This document shows positions 49,507 through 60,773 of a DNA stretch of 64,000 nucleotides, one piece after another (within the stretch, counting starts at the first letter, position 1; every line of letters starts with the position of its first letter). The notes under the pieces are model-generated. The model was not told where the DNA came from. It did no database searches and saw only the letters and a program-made list of their open reading frames with translations. The DNA comes from Diprion similis (Eukaryota > Arthropoda > Insecta > Hymenoptera > Diprionidae): contig NC_060108.1 in the NCBI RefSeq assembly GCF_021155765.1, positions 26,437,025 through 26,501,024 on the forward strand, in the 5' to 3' direction. A program made the position numbers and the translations under genes.

Positions 49507-51669
49507 ATGGCCAACCTGATTCCATGGCTTATGTCGATGTCCCTGATCGGGGCCCAGAACTTCGGGAACTTACCGGGGCCCGAACCAGTTTCGCAAGACC
49601 TGTTACCTCCTCTGGAAAGCTCAGGGTACTACGGTCCTCCGGTAAGGACTTTGTTAGTTACAAAATTATTATTCTGGTTTCTTTGTCTTGTATATTTTTT
49701 GAGCAAGCGTCAAAAGGTCATGCTTGAGTCATACTTTTGCTCCTTCAAGCCAGTGTGGAGTTGAATTAACGCCAGGAATTATCGTCAGCAACAAGAATAT
49801 CAAATAACTTAACATAAAGGTGGACAATTAATTACAGGAGTGAAAATAATCTTGGCTTGTTTTAGAGTCAAGTTAACACGTACGCTGTGCAACAAGTGCC
49901 AATTCCCGCTCCAAGAAGCATCATCGACGTCCGGACGGAGGAGTATAGTACTGCGCACAAATTCATTCCGCCAGAAAACAACGGGTACAATGACGAGTAC
50001 AGTGGACCAGCCATGGAGCAGGTGACATTTTCACTTTTTTAAAACAGAAAGAATCAGTGACGAGCAGTGTGTTGGTGGTCACGTTACTTAAGTTATACTA
50101 GTGCAAACCGGTTATGATGAACCCGGAAGTACGGTAACGTGAGAATCTGAAAAGGTTGATATATGGTTTCAGAATTCAGCATTTTGAAACTCAGCTGAAT
50201 ACCGAGAAACAAAGAGCTCGTAATTTATGAGCAGCACATCTCCATCTTGTTCTTACTTAGCTGCAGGCAATTTTGACAACGCAATTTAAAGAATGAAAGT
50301 CAAACTTTCGTTTTCTCCGCAATATATTTACCCTCTACTTTTTTCAAACTAACTCTTGACACTTGTTTATATATTTGGCAGATTTATTCATGGAGAACCG
50401 TTGATTTCGAATTCGACAGCGAGTCGTCGAGGCAGCGTGCTATCGATGCTGGTCATTATAACCTGGAAAACTCTCTGCCTCTAGGAATTGAGGTATGGAA
50501 GGATAAAATATTCTTGACTCTACCGAGGTGGAAGAAAGGCATCCCTGCCACCCTCGCTACCGTTCCGCGATATCCAAGAGAGAAAAGCCCAAAATTGCGC
50601 CCATATCCAAACTGGGCCTGGCACGACCCAGGTAGAGTTGTAGAAAGAAAAACGTTTAACGCCAAAACATTAGCTGGCATTCGCTTGGAAATTGTTCATA
50701 ACAATACAAGGATATAAATTTGTTGCAGAAAATTGCGTTGGGTTAACGTCTGTCTTCCGGGTTCAAGTGGACCAGTGCGATCGATTGTGGGTCTTGGATT
50801 CGGGACAAACGAACATCATGTCGGATCCGCAGCAAGTCTGTCCCCCTGAATTATTCATCTTCGATTTAAAGACTGACAGACTACTGAAAAAGTACACTTT
50901 GCCGAAGAAGTATATAAAGCAAGATTCTCTATATTCGAACCTTGCGGTAGACATCCGTGCCGGAGAGTGCGATCACGCGTTCGCCTATCTCGCCGACGTC
51001 TGGCGATTCGGAATAGTCGTCTATGACCTCTTCAAGGACAAATCCTTCCGAATCGAGCACCACTTTTTCTACCCAGACCCGCTTTCATCGAGATACGAAC
51101 TTCACGGTCTTCACTTTCAATGGACCGACGGGATCTTCGGGCTCTCTCTGAGTCCCGTCGACGTGAATAACGACCGCACACTCTTCTTTCATCCGATGTC
51201 AAGCTTCCGGGAATTCGCGGTCTCGACATCGGTGCTCAGGAACGAAAAAATCGCTGAAGATAATCCGGAGATGTTCATTCCGATCGGTAAGCCGAGAGCC
51301 AAGTATTGCGGACACTCTTCAGGATCCGCCATGGATAGAAACGGCGTGATGTTCTTCAACATGGTGACAAGAGACTCCATATGGTGCTGGGACTCCAGGA
51401 AGGAATACATACCACAGAATTTGGGAGTCATTGGTCAGAGCAACGTCTCCCTGGTATTCCCAAATGATATTAAAGTGGATCACGAACTGGATCAGAGCGT
51501 CTGGGTGTTGTCGAACAAGCTTCCAATGTACTTGTACGGGAAACTCGAGCCCCATGACATCAAGTACAGACTGCTTCGAGCGAACGTAAAGGAGGCTATA
51601 AAAAATACCATCTGCGATCCCAACTACGTCGTACCGCCTTCGGAGCAAAGCTACGATGAGACTTGCTGA
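49507..51669 (+). CDS. Yellow-family protein, yellow-h-like
   Basis: Secreted Yellow-family protein of 493 residues. Coding exons: 49507-49641, 49866-50021, 50382-50631 and 50729-51669, with matching phases. Residues 1-17 form a signal peptide. Residues 18-97 are a proline-rich, low-complexity extension absent from the MRJPL genes. The MRJP/Yellow domain follows: IYSWRTVDFEF, LPLGIEVWKDKIFLTLPRWK, GIPATLATVPR, RPYPNWAWHD, VDQCDRLWVLDSGQ, GLSLSP, CWDSRKEY and YRLLRANVKEAI. The long N-terminal extension, the PLGIEVW block and a large last exon fit yellow-h, which borders the royal jelly protein cluster in honeybee. Other yellow subfamilies cannot be excluded. It ends with AATAAA at 51953 and converges on the giant minus-strand gene. 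Confidence 0.88.
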
Positions 51670-51952
51670 GGAACCGGTTTCCTTTCCTGTTCTTTCAACA
51701 GGCACCATTAACAGAAGAGTTGAGGAAAAAAATTAGCAGTACACTTCTGCGAATGCTATATTACATCGATCAGTTTAGATGGTGAACCAGGTTCAACCAT
51801 CGTGTGCTATATTTCAAAGGATATTCAATCCACCGATAGGAATAAAACGGTATACGTCGTTGTCTTGCACGATTGCCGTGCCCATAATGTACATACATAC
51901 TATAATTTTTTGTAAGCCAGTAAATTGTTTTATACGATGCATATGTTAAATA

Positions 51953-51958
51953 AATAAA
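51953..51958 (+). other. Polyadenylation signal, yellow-h-like gene
   Basis: AATAAA in a taaataaataaag context, 284 bases after the stop codon. It leaves about 230 bases before the stop of the convergent minus-strand gene. Confidence 0.7.
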
Positions 51959-52185
51959 GTGAGATCGTTTTTGAGATAATCAAAAATTACATAATTCTTT
52001 TTTCTCATCCGGTTGTCCATTTGTTCATCAATTACTTACAGAACGAAATTTTTTCCAAAGTTTACACAATGAATTGTACGAAACTCGACGTGATACGTAG
52101 TACTTTTTTTTCATTTCTATTTGATAATTGTGAACTTGAATATGAATTTAATTACAAATCTCAGTCCCGATTTCCTTGTCCTAAG

Positions 52186-55100
52186 TCATGTCTCTCTGCT
52201 TCCCTTACTGTTTTTCATTGGTCTAGGTATTGCGCTTTTCTTTGGCACCGCGTCTTTCTTTGGTTCAGCATCACACTTACTGCTACTCGTTGAGGCTGAA
52301 GCTAAGTGGCTACCATTTGTGTCAGAACTAACAACACTTGTTTGTTGTTTCAAACTCGTTTCGTCTTCACCAAACTCGGATTTCATCGATTCGCTCGACC
52401 GTTTATCAGTCACTTTACTGGACTTGGGTAAAGAATTTATGTCGCTCTCAAGCTGCTCGGGAAACTCTTCAAGGAATGTGTGATTGGAGATGGAAATTTC
52501 CCGGGAAAGTAACTCGGATGCATCGGTAGTATTTCGGAACGACAAACTCGCAAAACTGTCGTAGCTATGAAAAGCTGAACCAGGAGAGTCGAGTTTCTCA
52601 AGAAAATTTGTGAACTTGACCTGCTCAATCTTAGTACTGTTCACTACATCTTCGTGAGAGTGGACTTCACTGATTCCTGCATCTGAATATTCTTCCCTGA
52701 AACTCTGCAAGTGCAAAAGCTTTACTGTACTGTCTAAATCCTTAGTTGGAGGAACATCAAGCGATAAGTCGATTCTGGAAGAATTCGATGTCCCTTTCAA
52801 ATATATTTCATCTGAAGAATCAAACGGCGGGATAGCACCCGGAGATCCTCCTCCAGGCATATTTCGGTCAGATTCTGAAGCCACGTTAATCAGGGGATGA
52901 ACATTTAGTTGGCTAAGAACATCTAATCGATTGTTTACATGATTAAATTCCTCACTTTCCGGAGTAGTCACTGGCTTCAGATTATTTCCTACGGTAAGGA
53001 GTTTGTTAAACAAATGCAAAAGATCTTTGTAGACTTCAACGTTGTACTCGGTTCCAATGCCCACATGTCTTAGACTAATTCTAGACCTTGGCTCTGCCGT
53101 TTCAACTGGCACATTGTCTGAAGTTTCAGATATTGATTCGACTGATTCCGTGAGGTGAGCGATGAGTTTATCAATAGGTGTGTCATCAGACCTGTCCAAA
53201 ATATCCACGAACTTCTTCTGGCACTCTTCTTTCATTCGGTTTTGTTTTTGAACCTCTGCTTCCGGATCCGCAGCAATTTTCGTAGGACTAGAAACCGAAA
53301 TGAAACTTCCAATCTTCGAATCAGATGGAGAAGGAATCTGAGGTTCGACTCCGCTGAATTGGTGATTCAAAATTTGCTGCATCACGTCTTTCAACTTATC
53401 TTCAATCCTCGTAGAGTAAATTGGTGACATACGATTCAGTTCACTTTTGGTGGGAAGAATTTTCGTAACTAATTCATGCGATTTTTCATCTCGCGATAAA
53501 TCTTTCGCACTTTGATGAGCACCGATCACTTCAGGCAGAACTGACTCTGCAAGTGAAGGGATTTCTGGTTCAACCACAACTAACGAGCTAGGCATTTCTG
53601 AAGATTGTTGAGTTTCGATCATTTCATTTCGATATAAATGACTTTTTGATTCACTATTACAAAGCAGCAAGTTGTTCATCAAATCCAGAGCATTTTCTGG
53701 TAAAACAGTTTCTCCAATACGATTCCGAGATGAGCTACTCAGGCAAATATCTTTAGGGAGGTCAGTGACGTGCGGGTGTTGAGATGATTCGAATGAGGGA
53801 AGAATGTCAGAAGCCTTCAACGAATCAGAAAAAACATCAGGTTGTTTAATATCCCATGACAAACTCTGGCTGGTCGCCGATTCAACGGAACTGGGCGTAA
53901 GAGGGCGTGAAACCGTGAAATTTCCGTCGCTGTCAGAATCCATCAGATAACCCGAAGACAGCGCTCTACCTCTCTGAGGTACGTATCTCGCACTAAAAAA
54001 ATCCAAATTCTTTTGCGCAATCAGTTTATCAACTTTGATCACTCTTCTGGAAGGCTCGGGGATAGTCACAACCTTTTTTGCCCGACTTTTCCGTTTACTT
54101 TTGGCCAGCTGGAGCCTCGTAGATGACGGAATCATCCGATCCCAACTCGAGAAACGGTTCATTTTGTGCCTTGACCCGTTCTGGGAACTTCTTAATCTTG
54201 ATCCAGGGTCCTGAATAGCCTGGAGACCATCGATACCTGGTAGAGTGTTGGATTCTTCTTCAAGATTTCCAGAAATCTTAGTCGTGCAGTCTTTATTAAA
54301 CTCTTTTCTTTGGACGTTAGAGTTATTCGATTGTTGTGATGTCTTAGTGGTGGACGACGTCGACTGTCCAGGCTCACTAGATGAGAAAATCCCCGAAGAA
54401 CATTCAGTGATCATTGCGTAATTCACGACAAGTTGCATGAGATTATGCAACTTTTGTAGCTCTCCGTTTTCTGGAAACCGCAAATTCGTTACCGAGGTAA
54501 CTTTGCCATCTATATCAACTGGCGTTTCGCACTTTTGAACTTGATCTTCATGGCTATTTCCATGAACGTGAAACTCTTCAAAAACAGTTTTTATTTTCAT
54601 ATTCACGCATTCTGCAGACTCAACATTTCTCAAGATTTTCTCCGACATTGCGTCATCAGGTCCGATAAAAAATTTATCTTCTGGTACGTTTCTAGATAAG
54701 CTCTGCTCATCAGTCGCTATCCACAATTCCGGAATGTTCGCTTCTACATCCACGTCTTTAGAATGAGGTGGATTAAAATCGTTTGGCTCGGTATGCCCTG
54801 AGGTTAAAAACGCGGTCTCAACTGTCATATCTTCACTGGCAGCTTCAAGTTTTTTCACCTTCGTTCCCTTTTGCAAGAAAACAAATCGGTTCATAGAGTT
54901 GTTTTGTTCTACAGCCTGATAAAACATGGAATTAATGAGATTTCGTCTAAAATTTGTTCTTCTCAGCAACTCAGAAGGCGTTGATGGAAGAATTTCTGAT
55001 TCCGTTTCCAAAATATTTGCCAGAAGTTTCTTCCCCTCGTCGTTATACGATTCATCAATTTTCTCAGCGGAAGAGACTCTGCTGTCTGGATTACTCTCAG

Positions 55101-58100
55101 TATCAATAACCACTTGATGATTTGAACGATGGTTTATCACCTCTTGATCCTCCTTTCGACCAAAATCATTACTCTCCGTTGAAGTCTTTGCTTCCAAATG
55201 TTCATTCTTCAGCGCGTGTGATGTCCTTGGCACTGCTTGTTCTTGTGAAATTCGATTTTGATCAACGGAATTATTCTGTGTACTCTGAGTCGATGTTTTA
55301 TGTGACTCTCCGCAGTCATCACTAACGTTGATAATTTTTTCAGCTGTATTTTTGGTTAGCTGAAAATTGGTAAGCATTTGTAAAGCTGTTACAAATTCCG
55401 GGCCTCGCAAATTTCCGAGTAGACCCTCATCGAGGTTAGCACGAAACTGAGAATTTGGATCCTCACTGCGAGTAAACGTTTTACAGCTAGGAAGTTGATC
55501 AAAAATTTTCACTATTAAATTCTGCATTTCTCTCCCCCCGGAATTGAAGTGGTTAAGAATACGTTGGCAGGACGTAACGTCAAACTCAAACTGTGATTCC
55601 TCATTGTCAGCAAACGGCCTCATTCTTAACGAGGTTCCCTGTATTGTGTCGGGAGATTCATGAATGACATCCTTTAGTGCCAATCGCTCTCGTTCGCAAC
55701 TTCTTCTCGGTGTAGATCCTATGCGAAGAGATCGTTCCGAATTATGTCGCCTTGAAGAAGTCGGCAACTTTTTAGGTATCGATAAGCCCTTCAATACGGA
55801 TTTAGAATAATCTTGCATACCCGTCATCTGAGGAATCGAAACATCTGGACTCGTGTCATTTAATTCATCTGAAGCAACTTCAAGTCTCAATGATGCTGCA
55901 TTCACTTCAGCCAACTTTAGCTGCACAGAAGTAATTATTTTGTCCAACAAGGATTCTTGTTCATCGTCAACTCTGGGTATCCCAAAATCGGCAGCTCGGA
56001 ATACGGTCTCCTGGTTATCTGAAACTATTGTGTTGGCAACCAAAAGTCGATCGTCATTCGGTGACCGTTTCACAAAGGCTTGCATAGTGTCGGCTGAGAC
56101 ATTGAACCCCAAAAATTGTCTGGATGATGATCTCCGCTGCAATGAGCAGAGGGGATCGACAAGATTATAAAGATCTGCATCAGAGATTTCCGGTATTTCG
56201 ATTTCTCTTGCTGGTTGACTGAAAAATTCGTTTCTATACCCTCTCAACGCTGCTGCCTTCACAATTTCGCCTATAGTGATAGAAATGTTATTGAATATTG
56301 GATAAAATTCATTCGCTCTTTCGCCCAGATGAAATCCTCTCTCAGAGCTCTCGCTATGGGCGAAAGCACTCTGTAGCATTTTTTCTGTAGTCTCATACAT
56401 GATATCTTGCTGTTCCAAGTTCCTATGATCCCTTGGCACGATTGTGTAATTCAACTCGTTTCGTTCTCGTTGAAAGATTTCGTTGCTATCCAACCACCCA
56501 CATGACCAATCGATACGTTTTATGGCTTCTCTAACGTTCTCCAGTCCATTTTTCTTCTCGAACTGTACATAGTACTCGTTGTCCTCAATTCGACGAGGAA
56601 TTTCTTCAGGGGTTGTTAAAACTTCGACGATTGGTGACCGGAATTCGTCGGCTATCGAAATCTCCGAAGACCCAGCAGTAGCGGTATCGACACCTCGTTT
56701 TGGGACAAACGATTTGATCGTTGTAATAGACACGTCCTTACTAGTCGTAGGTTTGTCATCGACATATCGTTCAAAAAAATAAACTTCGATTTCCTGATCC
56801 CTGAAGTTTGCTTTTGCGGTAGTTCTGTCCAAGTCCCGTCCTTTTTGTGAACCCTCGATTCTTTTGCACGATTTCGAACTGACATCAAACGCATTTCCTC
56901 CCCTGTCAGATTTACTGTACTTCGAATGTTGCTTCCTCGCTGCTTTATTGTGAATTTTAAGCGTTTTCGACTCCGTCTTCAGCCGTCCACCACCGCTGTA
57001 CATTTCGACGAAGTCTTTCGCCGCGCGTTTTCCATGTAGAATGGAGGGAGCGATTGGTTTCGACCTTGTGAACCTTGCATAAGCATTATCAATCTTCCAC
57101 ATCAATTCCCTCTCGGGAGTTTCAATTTCAGGTACCGAAGGGACGTACAGGATTTGGTTAGCGTGACTCCGACGTGTACTAGCAGGTGAAACCGAAGGTT
57201 CTGCATCCTCTCGATCTGAGCAAGAAATCACCGTTGACTGCTTCGATAACCGTAATCTAGTCCGAGGATCGTGGGCATCATCTTGACGGTACACAATGTT
57301 GGGTCTTTCATGCTGCTTTCGAGCATCCATTTCTCTCTTATATTTGAAGATAGTTTTTTCGTTATAAGCTTTGAGTGCTTCGATCGCTTTTAATTCCCAC
57401 TCTTTGGAGAATTTCCGAATTTTACCAGACCCCAATGAACTGGTCGGGGATTGCTGATCCATCCAATCTCTACAGCGGCTATCCTTTCGTGATGATTTTA
57501 CACCAGCTACGGGTTCATTCTCTCGAGCAGAAAGAACTGTGCTTTTATCAATTTCTATCATTTTCCGTGATTCCGAATTTGAATGGACTGCAGCACTTGG
57601 CTGGTCGGATTTCGGCAAACGATTTATCAAACTCCGTGAGACGGAATTTTTTTTTGTCATTATAGGTGAAATTTTCGAAGATCGAGGAAATTTTTCGTTG
57701 TCTTTTGTCGGACTCATTGGACCAGAAGAGATACTTTCATCTCCGAGCAATGACAAACTGTAGATTTTTTCTTCTGAATTTTCCCATTCAATCTTGAGAG
57801 ACACTCTCGAAGTAGCTGATGCTTTATGATCATGGTGACCCTGCGGCAGAATGGTCGATTTCGTGATGTCTTTTTCAAAGTCTTCTTCAAGCTCTGTTGT
57901 TGGATTATGAATCATGTGAGAATATGGCGAATAGCTTGATATTAAAAACGAGTCAGTGGGGACATCTTCTTGTGATGGAATCGATGATTTGTTTTTTGAA
58001 ACGGGCGTGGAGTCAGAGTTTTCGACACCTGAGATGGACTTCTTTTCCAAAACATGACTCGCTTTTAGAGCTGAAATATCAGCGTTGATCCCAAAGCTAA

Positions 58101-59759
58101 TTGAACTCGATGCTAAAAATGTATGGTTCCCTGCCGCAGAGGAACGAGGAAACTTGCTATCTTCACGCTCTGAGATCATTGTTTCGCAGCGATGATCACT
58201 TTGAGAATTGACTATTTCCTTTTCATGCCCACAACTCAGTCGAAGTCTCCAGTCAATTTCTTTGAAAAGACATTTCAAACTCTGCTCTGCATTGTCCCTC
58301 GATTTTTTATCTTCAAGGCAAATCCTATGCAGTTTAAATGGTTTAAATTCATCATAGAGCATCTTTTTTATTTCCGAAACAAAGTTTATCTCTTTTAGAT
58401 TCTCCCAGACGATACGATCTTTGTGTACAATGGCCTGGATGCAGGATGTAGGAAGACATGAATCATGAGTGTGGTAACCAAATGCCGTTGTTACTGTGTT
58501 TGATTTCAATTGATATTTTGCAACAATTTCTTCAGCCTTTCCATTTTCCGAATTGCCTTCATCCTGGTTATTGCTGCCATCTTCTTTTTCACGCGATTTT
58601 CTTTCGTCGTGACGATCCTGACCGCAGCAATCGGACGATTTTCCCCCACTCGATCGTTCTCTCTCAATATCGACTGATTCCCCAGCAATTCCTGACGCCA
58701 CAATTACGTGCGTTGATTCAGCCTCAGATGCAGAACTGCCGAAATCTTGATCATCTTCTTTAGAACACATCGTTTCTTCACAACAGATACATCTTCGCGA
58801 ACTTTGAATTAGTTCGTTTTTTAACCCAGAAATTGAATGCTCAACTTGCGTTGCCGCGGTGCGTGGTTCAACGGCTTCCTTCGAAACAGACAACGTCGAC
58901 GGCTTCCTTTCGGCCGCATTGAGGTCAGTTGATGGTTTTTTGTGAAGCTTTATAGTAGTGGCCTCAACTTCTTCGTGGGTGAGCCCGAGGATCTTCCTGG
59001 TTTTTTCGGCTGGAGTAAGATTCGCATCGTCGATGATATGCAAGCGCGAGTCATCATCAACGTCATCAGAGTCCTGACTTTCGATGCTCAACAAAGTGGT
59101 CAGAGACTTTGAGATCTTATGATCCGAAGGTATTTCCCAGTTCTTCTCACCAAAGAATTCATTGTACGTCAGGCAGCTGTAATTCATTCCTGATACGTCG
59201 TTAGGATCTGATGTTCTTGGTATTTTGCCGTCCAAAGATTTCGAAGCCCTGCGACGTTGGGCTAACGTCAGACTCCGACGGGGCTTGATCATTGGGAAAA
59301 CAGGAACACCATCTAACTCAGCGTAGTAAAGTTCAAAGTAATAAGATCTCAGCCGACGCCATAAGTATATCGAAGGCACTGCCGATGGAAAAATATAATG
59401 TGAATAAAAGGAGGAACTGATCACAAGTTATAATCTCTGAAGTCGAAAATTCTTTAGGATCGAAATGTGTACTATTCAAGAATATAAAATAACAGGATGG
59501 ATTCACTCACTCATCGATATTATTCTAACAATGAGAAACTCCACAGCCAATAACCCGCACGAGTGCAATATCCAACAAAGCAACAGGCCAGCAATTGTAC
59601 AAATTACATCCGAAACGATGTTCTTCATCATTTGGAGGTACAGCCAAGGCAACATTAGACGATGTCGATCTCCAGTAAAAACTGGGTACAGCATGACGAT
59701 GTAAAAGATGAGGTGAAGATGGGTTGTATAGTTTCGGAACAACACGACACACGAAACTA
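52186..59759 (-). CDS. Giant membrane-anchored disordered protein (5' incomplete)
   Basis: Minus-strand gene with at least two coding exons. Exon A (59759-59511) has acceptor gccattgcag and donor GTGAGT. It encodes about 83 residues with three hydrophobic helices (around LIFYIVMLYPVF, DVICTIAGLLLCWIL and LLAVEFLIVRII) and a short LPWLYLQMM loop. It splices in phase to exon B (59378-52186), a single 7.2-kb open exon. The visible protein is 2,479 residues. Exon B begins with a basic juxtamembrane stretch (YLWRRLRSYYFELYY), then becomes serine- and charge-rich with no domain I recognise. It has a cysteine patch (RRCICCEETMCSKED) about 210 residues in and a PKKDAVPKKSAIPRP tail. I infer a small multi-helix membrane head with a very long cytoplasmic tail. 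The 5' exons were not identified; they may lie between 59760 and 60200 or further upstream. Confidence 0.75.
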
Positions 59760-60208
59760 CTGCAATGGCGAAATTACACTGATTATTATTGCGGTATGAC
59801 TTGAAGACTTGAAAGAATATTACAGGAAATTCCCCTAAGGTTGAGAATAAGGTGGTATCTAGACCTCATCTAAGTCAGGCAGGCCTTTTGTTCTATTCAA
59901 AAGCGTAACGCGTATCAACTGTTATGGACAGAACCGGCGATGGTCTATTTGTACAGACATGCACTAATACAATCTTGACATAGATATGATGATTTTTTTG
60001 ACTCATCGTCGGTTAAGGTTGCAAACCTGCTCTAATTAAATTAAAAAAAAAAAACTAGCTCTTAGACTTCATTGTTCTAAATTAGATAGCAAATGGACAA
60101 AAAATGAAGCGTGACACCGTGTCAAATTCAATTACAACAGGTCGTTACTACTCAATGAGAGTGATCAAATAAAATCGCGTGCCAGTGCATGACACGGGAA
60201 GAAATTGA
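59760..60208. other. Upstream of giant gene, first exon not identified
   Basis: This interval between exon A and the polyadenylation signal of the next minus-strand gene should hold the promoter or first exon if the giant gene is compact. I found no start codon with a donor in the right phase that I would defend. Confidence 0.4.
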
Positions 60209-60214
60209 TTTATT
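60209..60214 (-). other. Polyadenylation signal (minus strand)
   Basis: AATAAA on the minus strand about 230 bases beyond a stop codon at 60442. It suits the 3' end of the putative gene at 60442-60773. Confidence 0.45.
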
Positions 60215-60441
60215 GGTTTGACCACAGCAATGGAAACCTTTCAAGCTTGCGTAGCATCATTGGTAGCATCTGGACCTGTATTAATAATGAACGACCTTTC
60301 TTCCTGTTCATTGTGACAAGCCACACAGCCTCCAAACTATTATGATAATTGAAATAGTCCCGCACAATTGACCTCCGCAAGCTATTAAGCTTGTAGTTGA
60401 TTATCATCAATTAGCTGTGCAAATAACATAGGTCAATTGGA

Positions 60442-60773
60442 CTAACTTGTCTTCAGCCAGTAGTCAATATGATACTTTGCTGTGAAAGAGGGCTCTGGAC
60501 CAGGTAAGTTCCATATTGCCTGAACGTTACCATCCCAGGTGAACGAAAACCAATTCATCGCATTTCTGACCTAGAATATAAACAGCGAAGTACTTCTCGT
60601 GATAATCAACGAATGACGAGTTAATTGAGGACTGACTTATCGTTAGCAAAGAAGTAAGTTACCGTGCCAAGTAAAGCCATGATCAGCAATTCGGTGTGCG
60701 GTGATATTCCAACGAGCTGTCTGAGTGTACGTCTAGGCATGTATATCCCGTTCCACCGCGATTGTGGAAGATC
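60442..60773 (-). CDS. Putative 3' exons of an unidentified minus-strand gene
   Basis: Two candidate exons in phase. One is 60773-60663, beginning LPQSRWNGIYMPRR and running into a hydrophobic helix (ELLIMALLG). The other is 60570-60442, which follows a good tatattctag acceptor, contains NWFSFTWDGN and ends YHIDYWLKTS at a stop. An alternative donor at 60637 would keep a fuller helix (TVTYFFAND) but breaks the frame of the last exon. The acceptor of the upstream exon has a weak pyrimidine tract. I do not recognise the protein; it would end with a membrane segment and a short polar tail. Upstream exons were not found. Confidence 0.3.
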
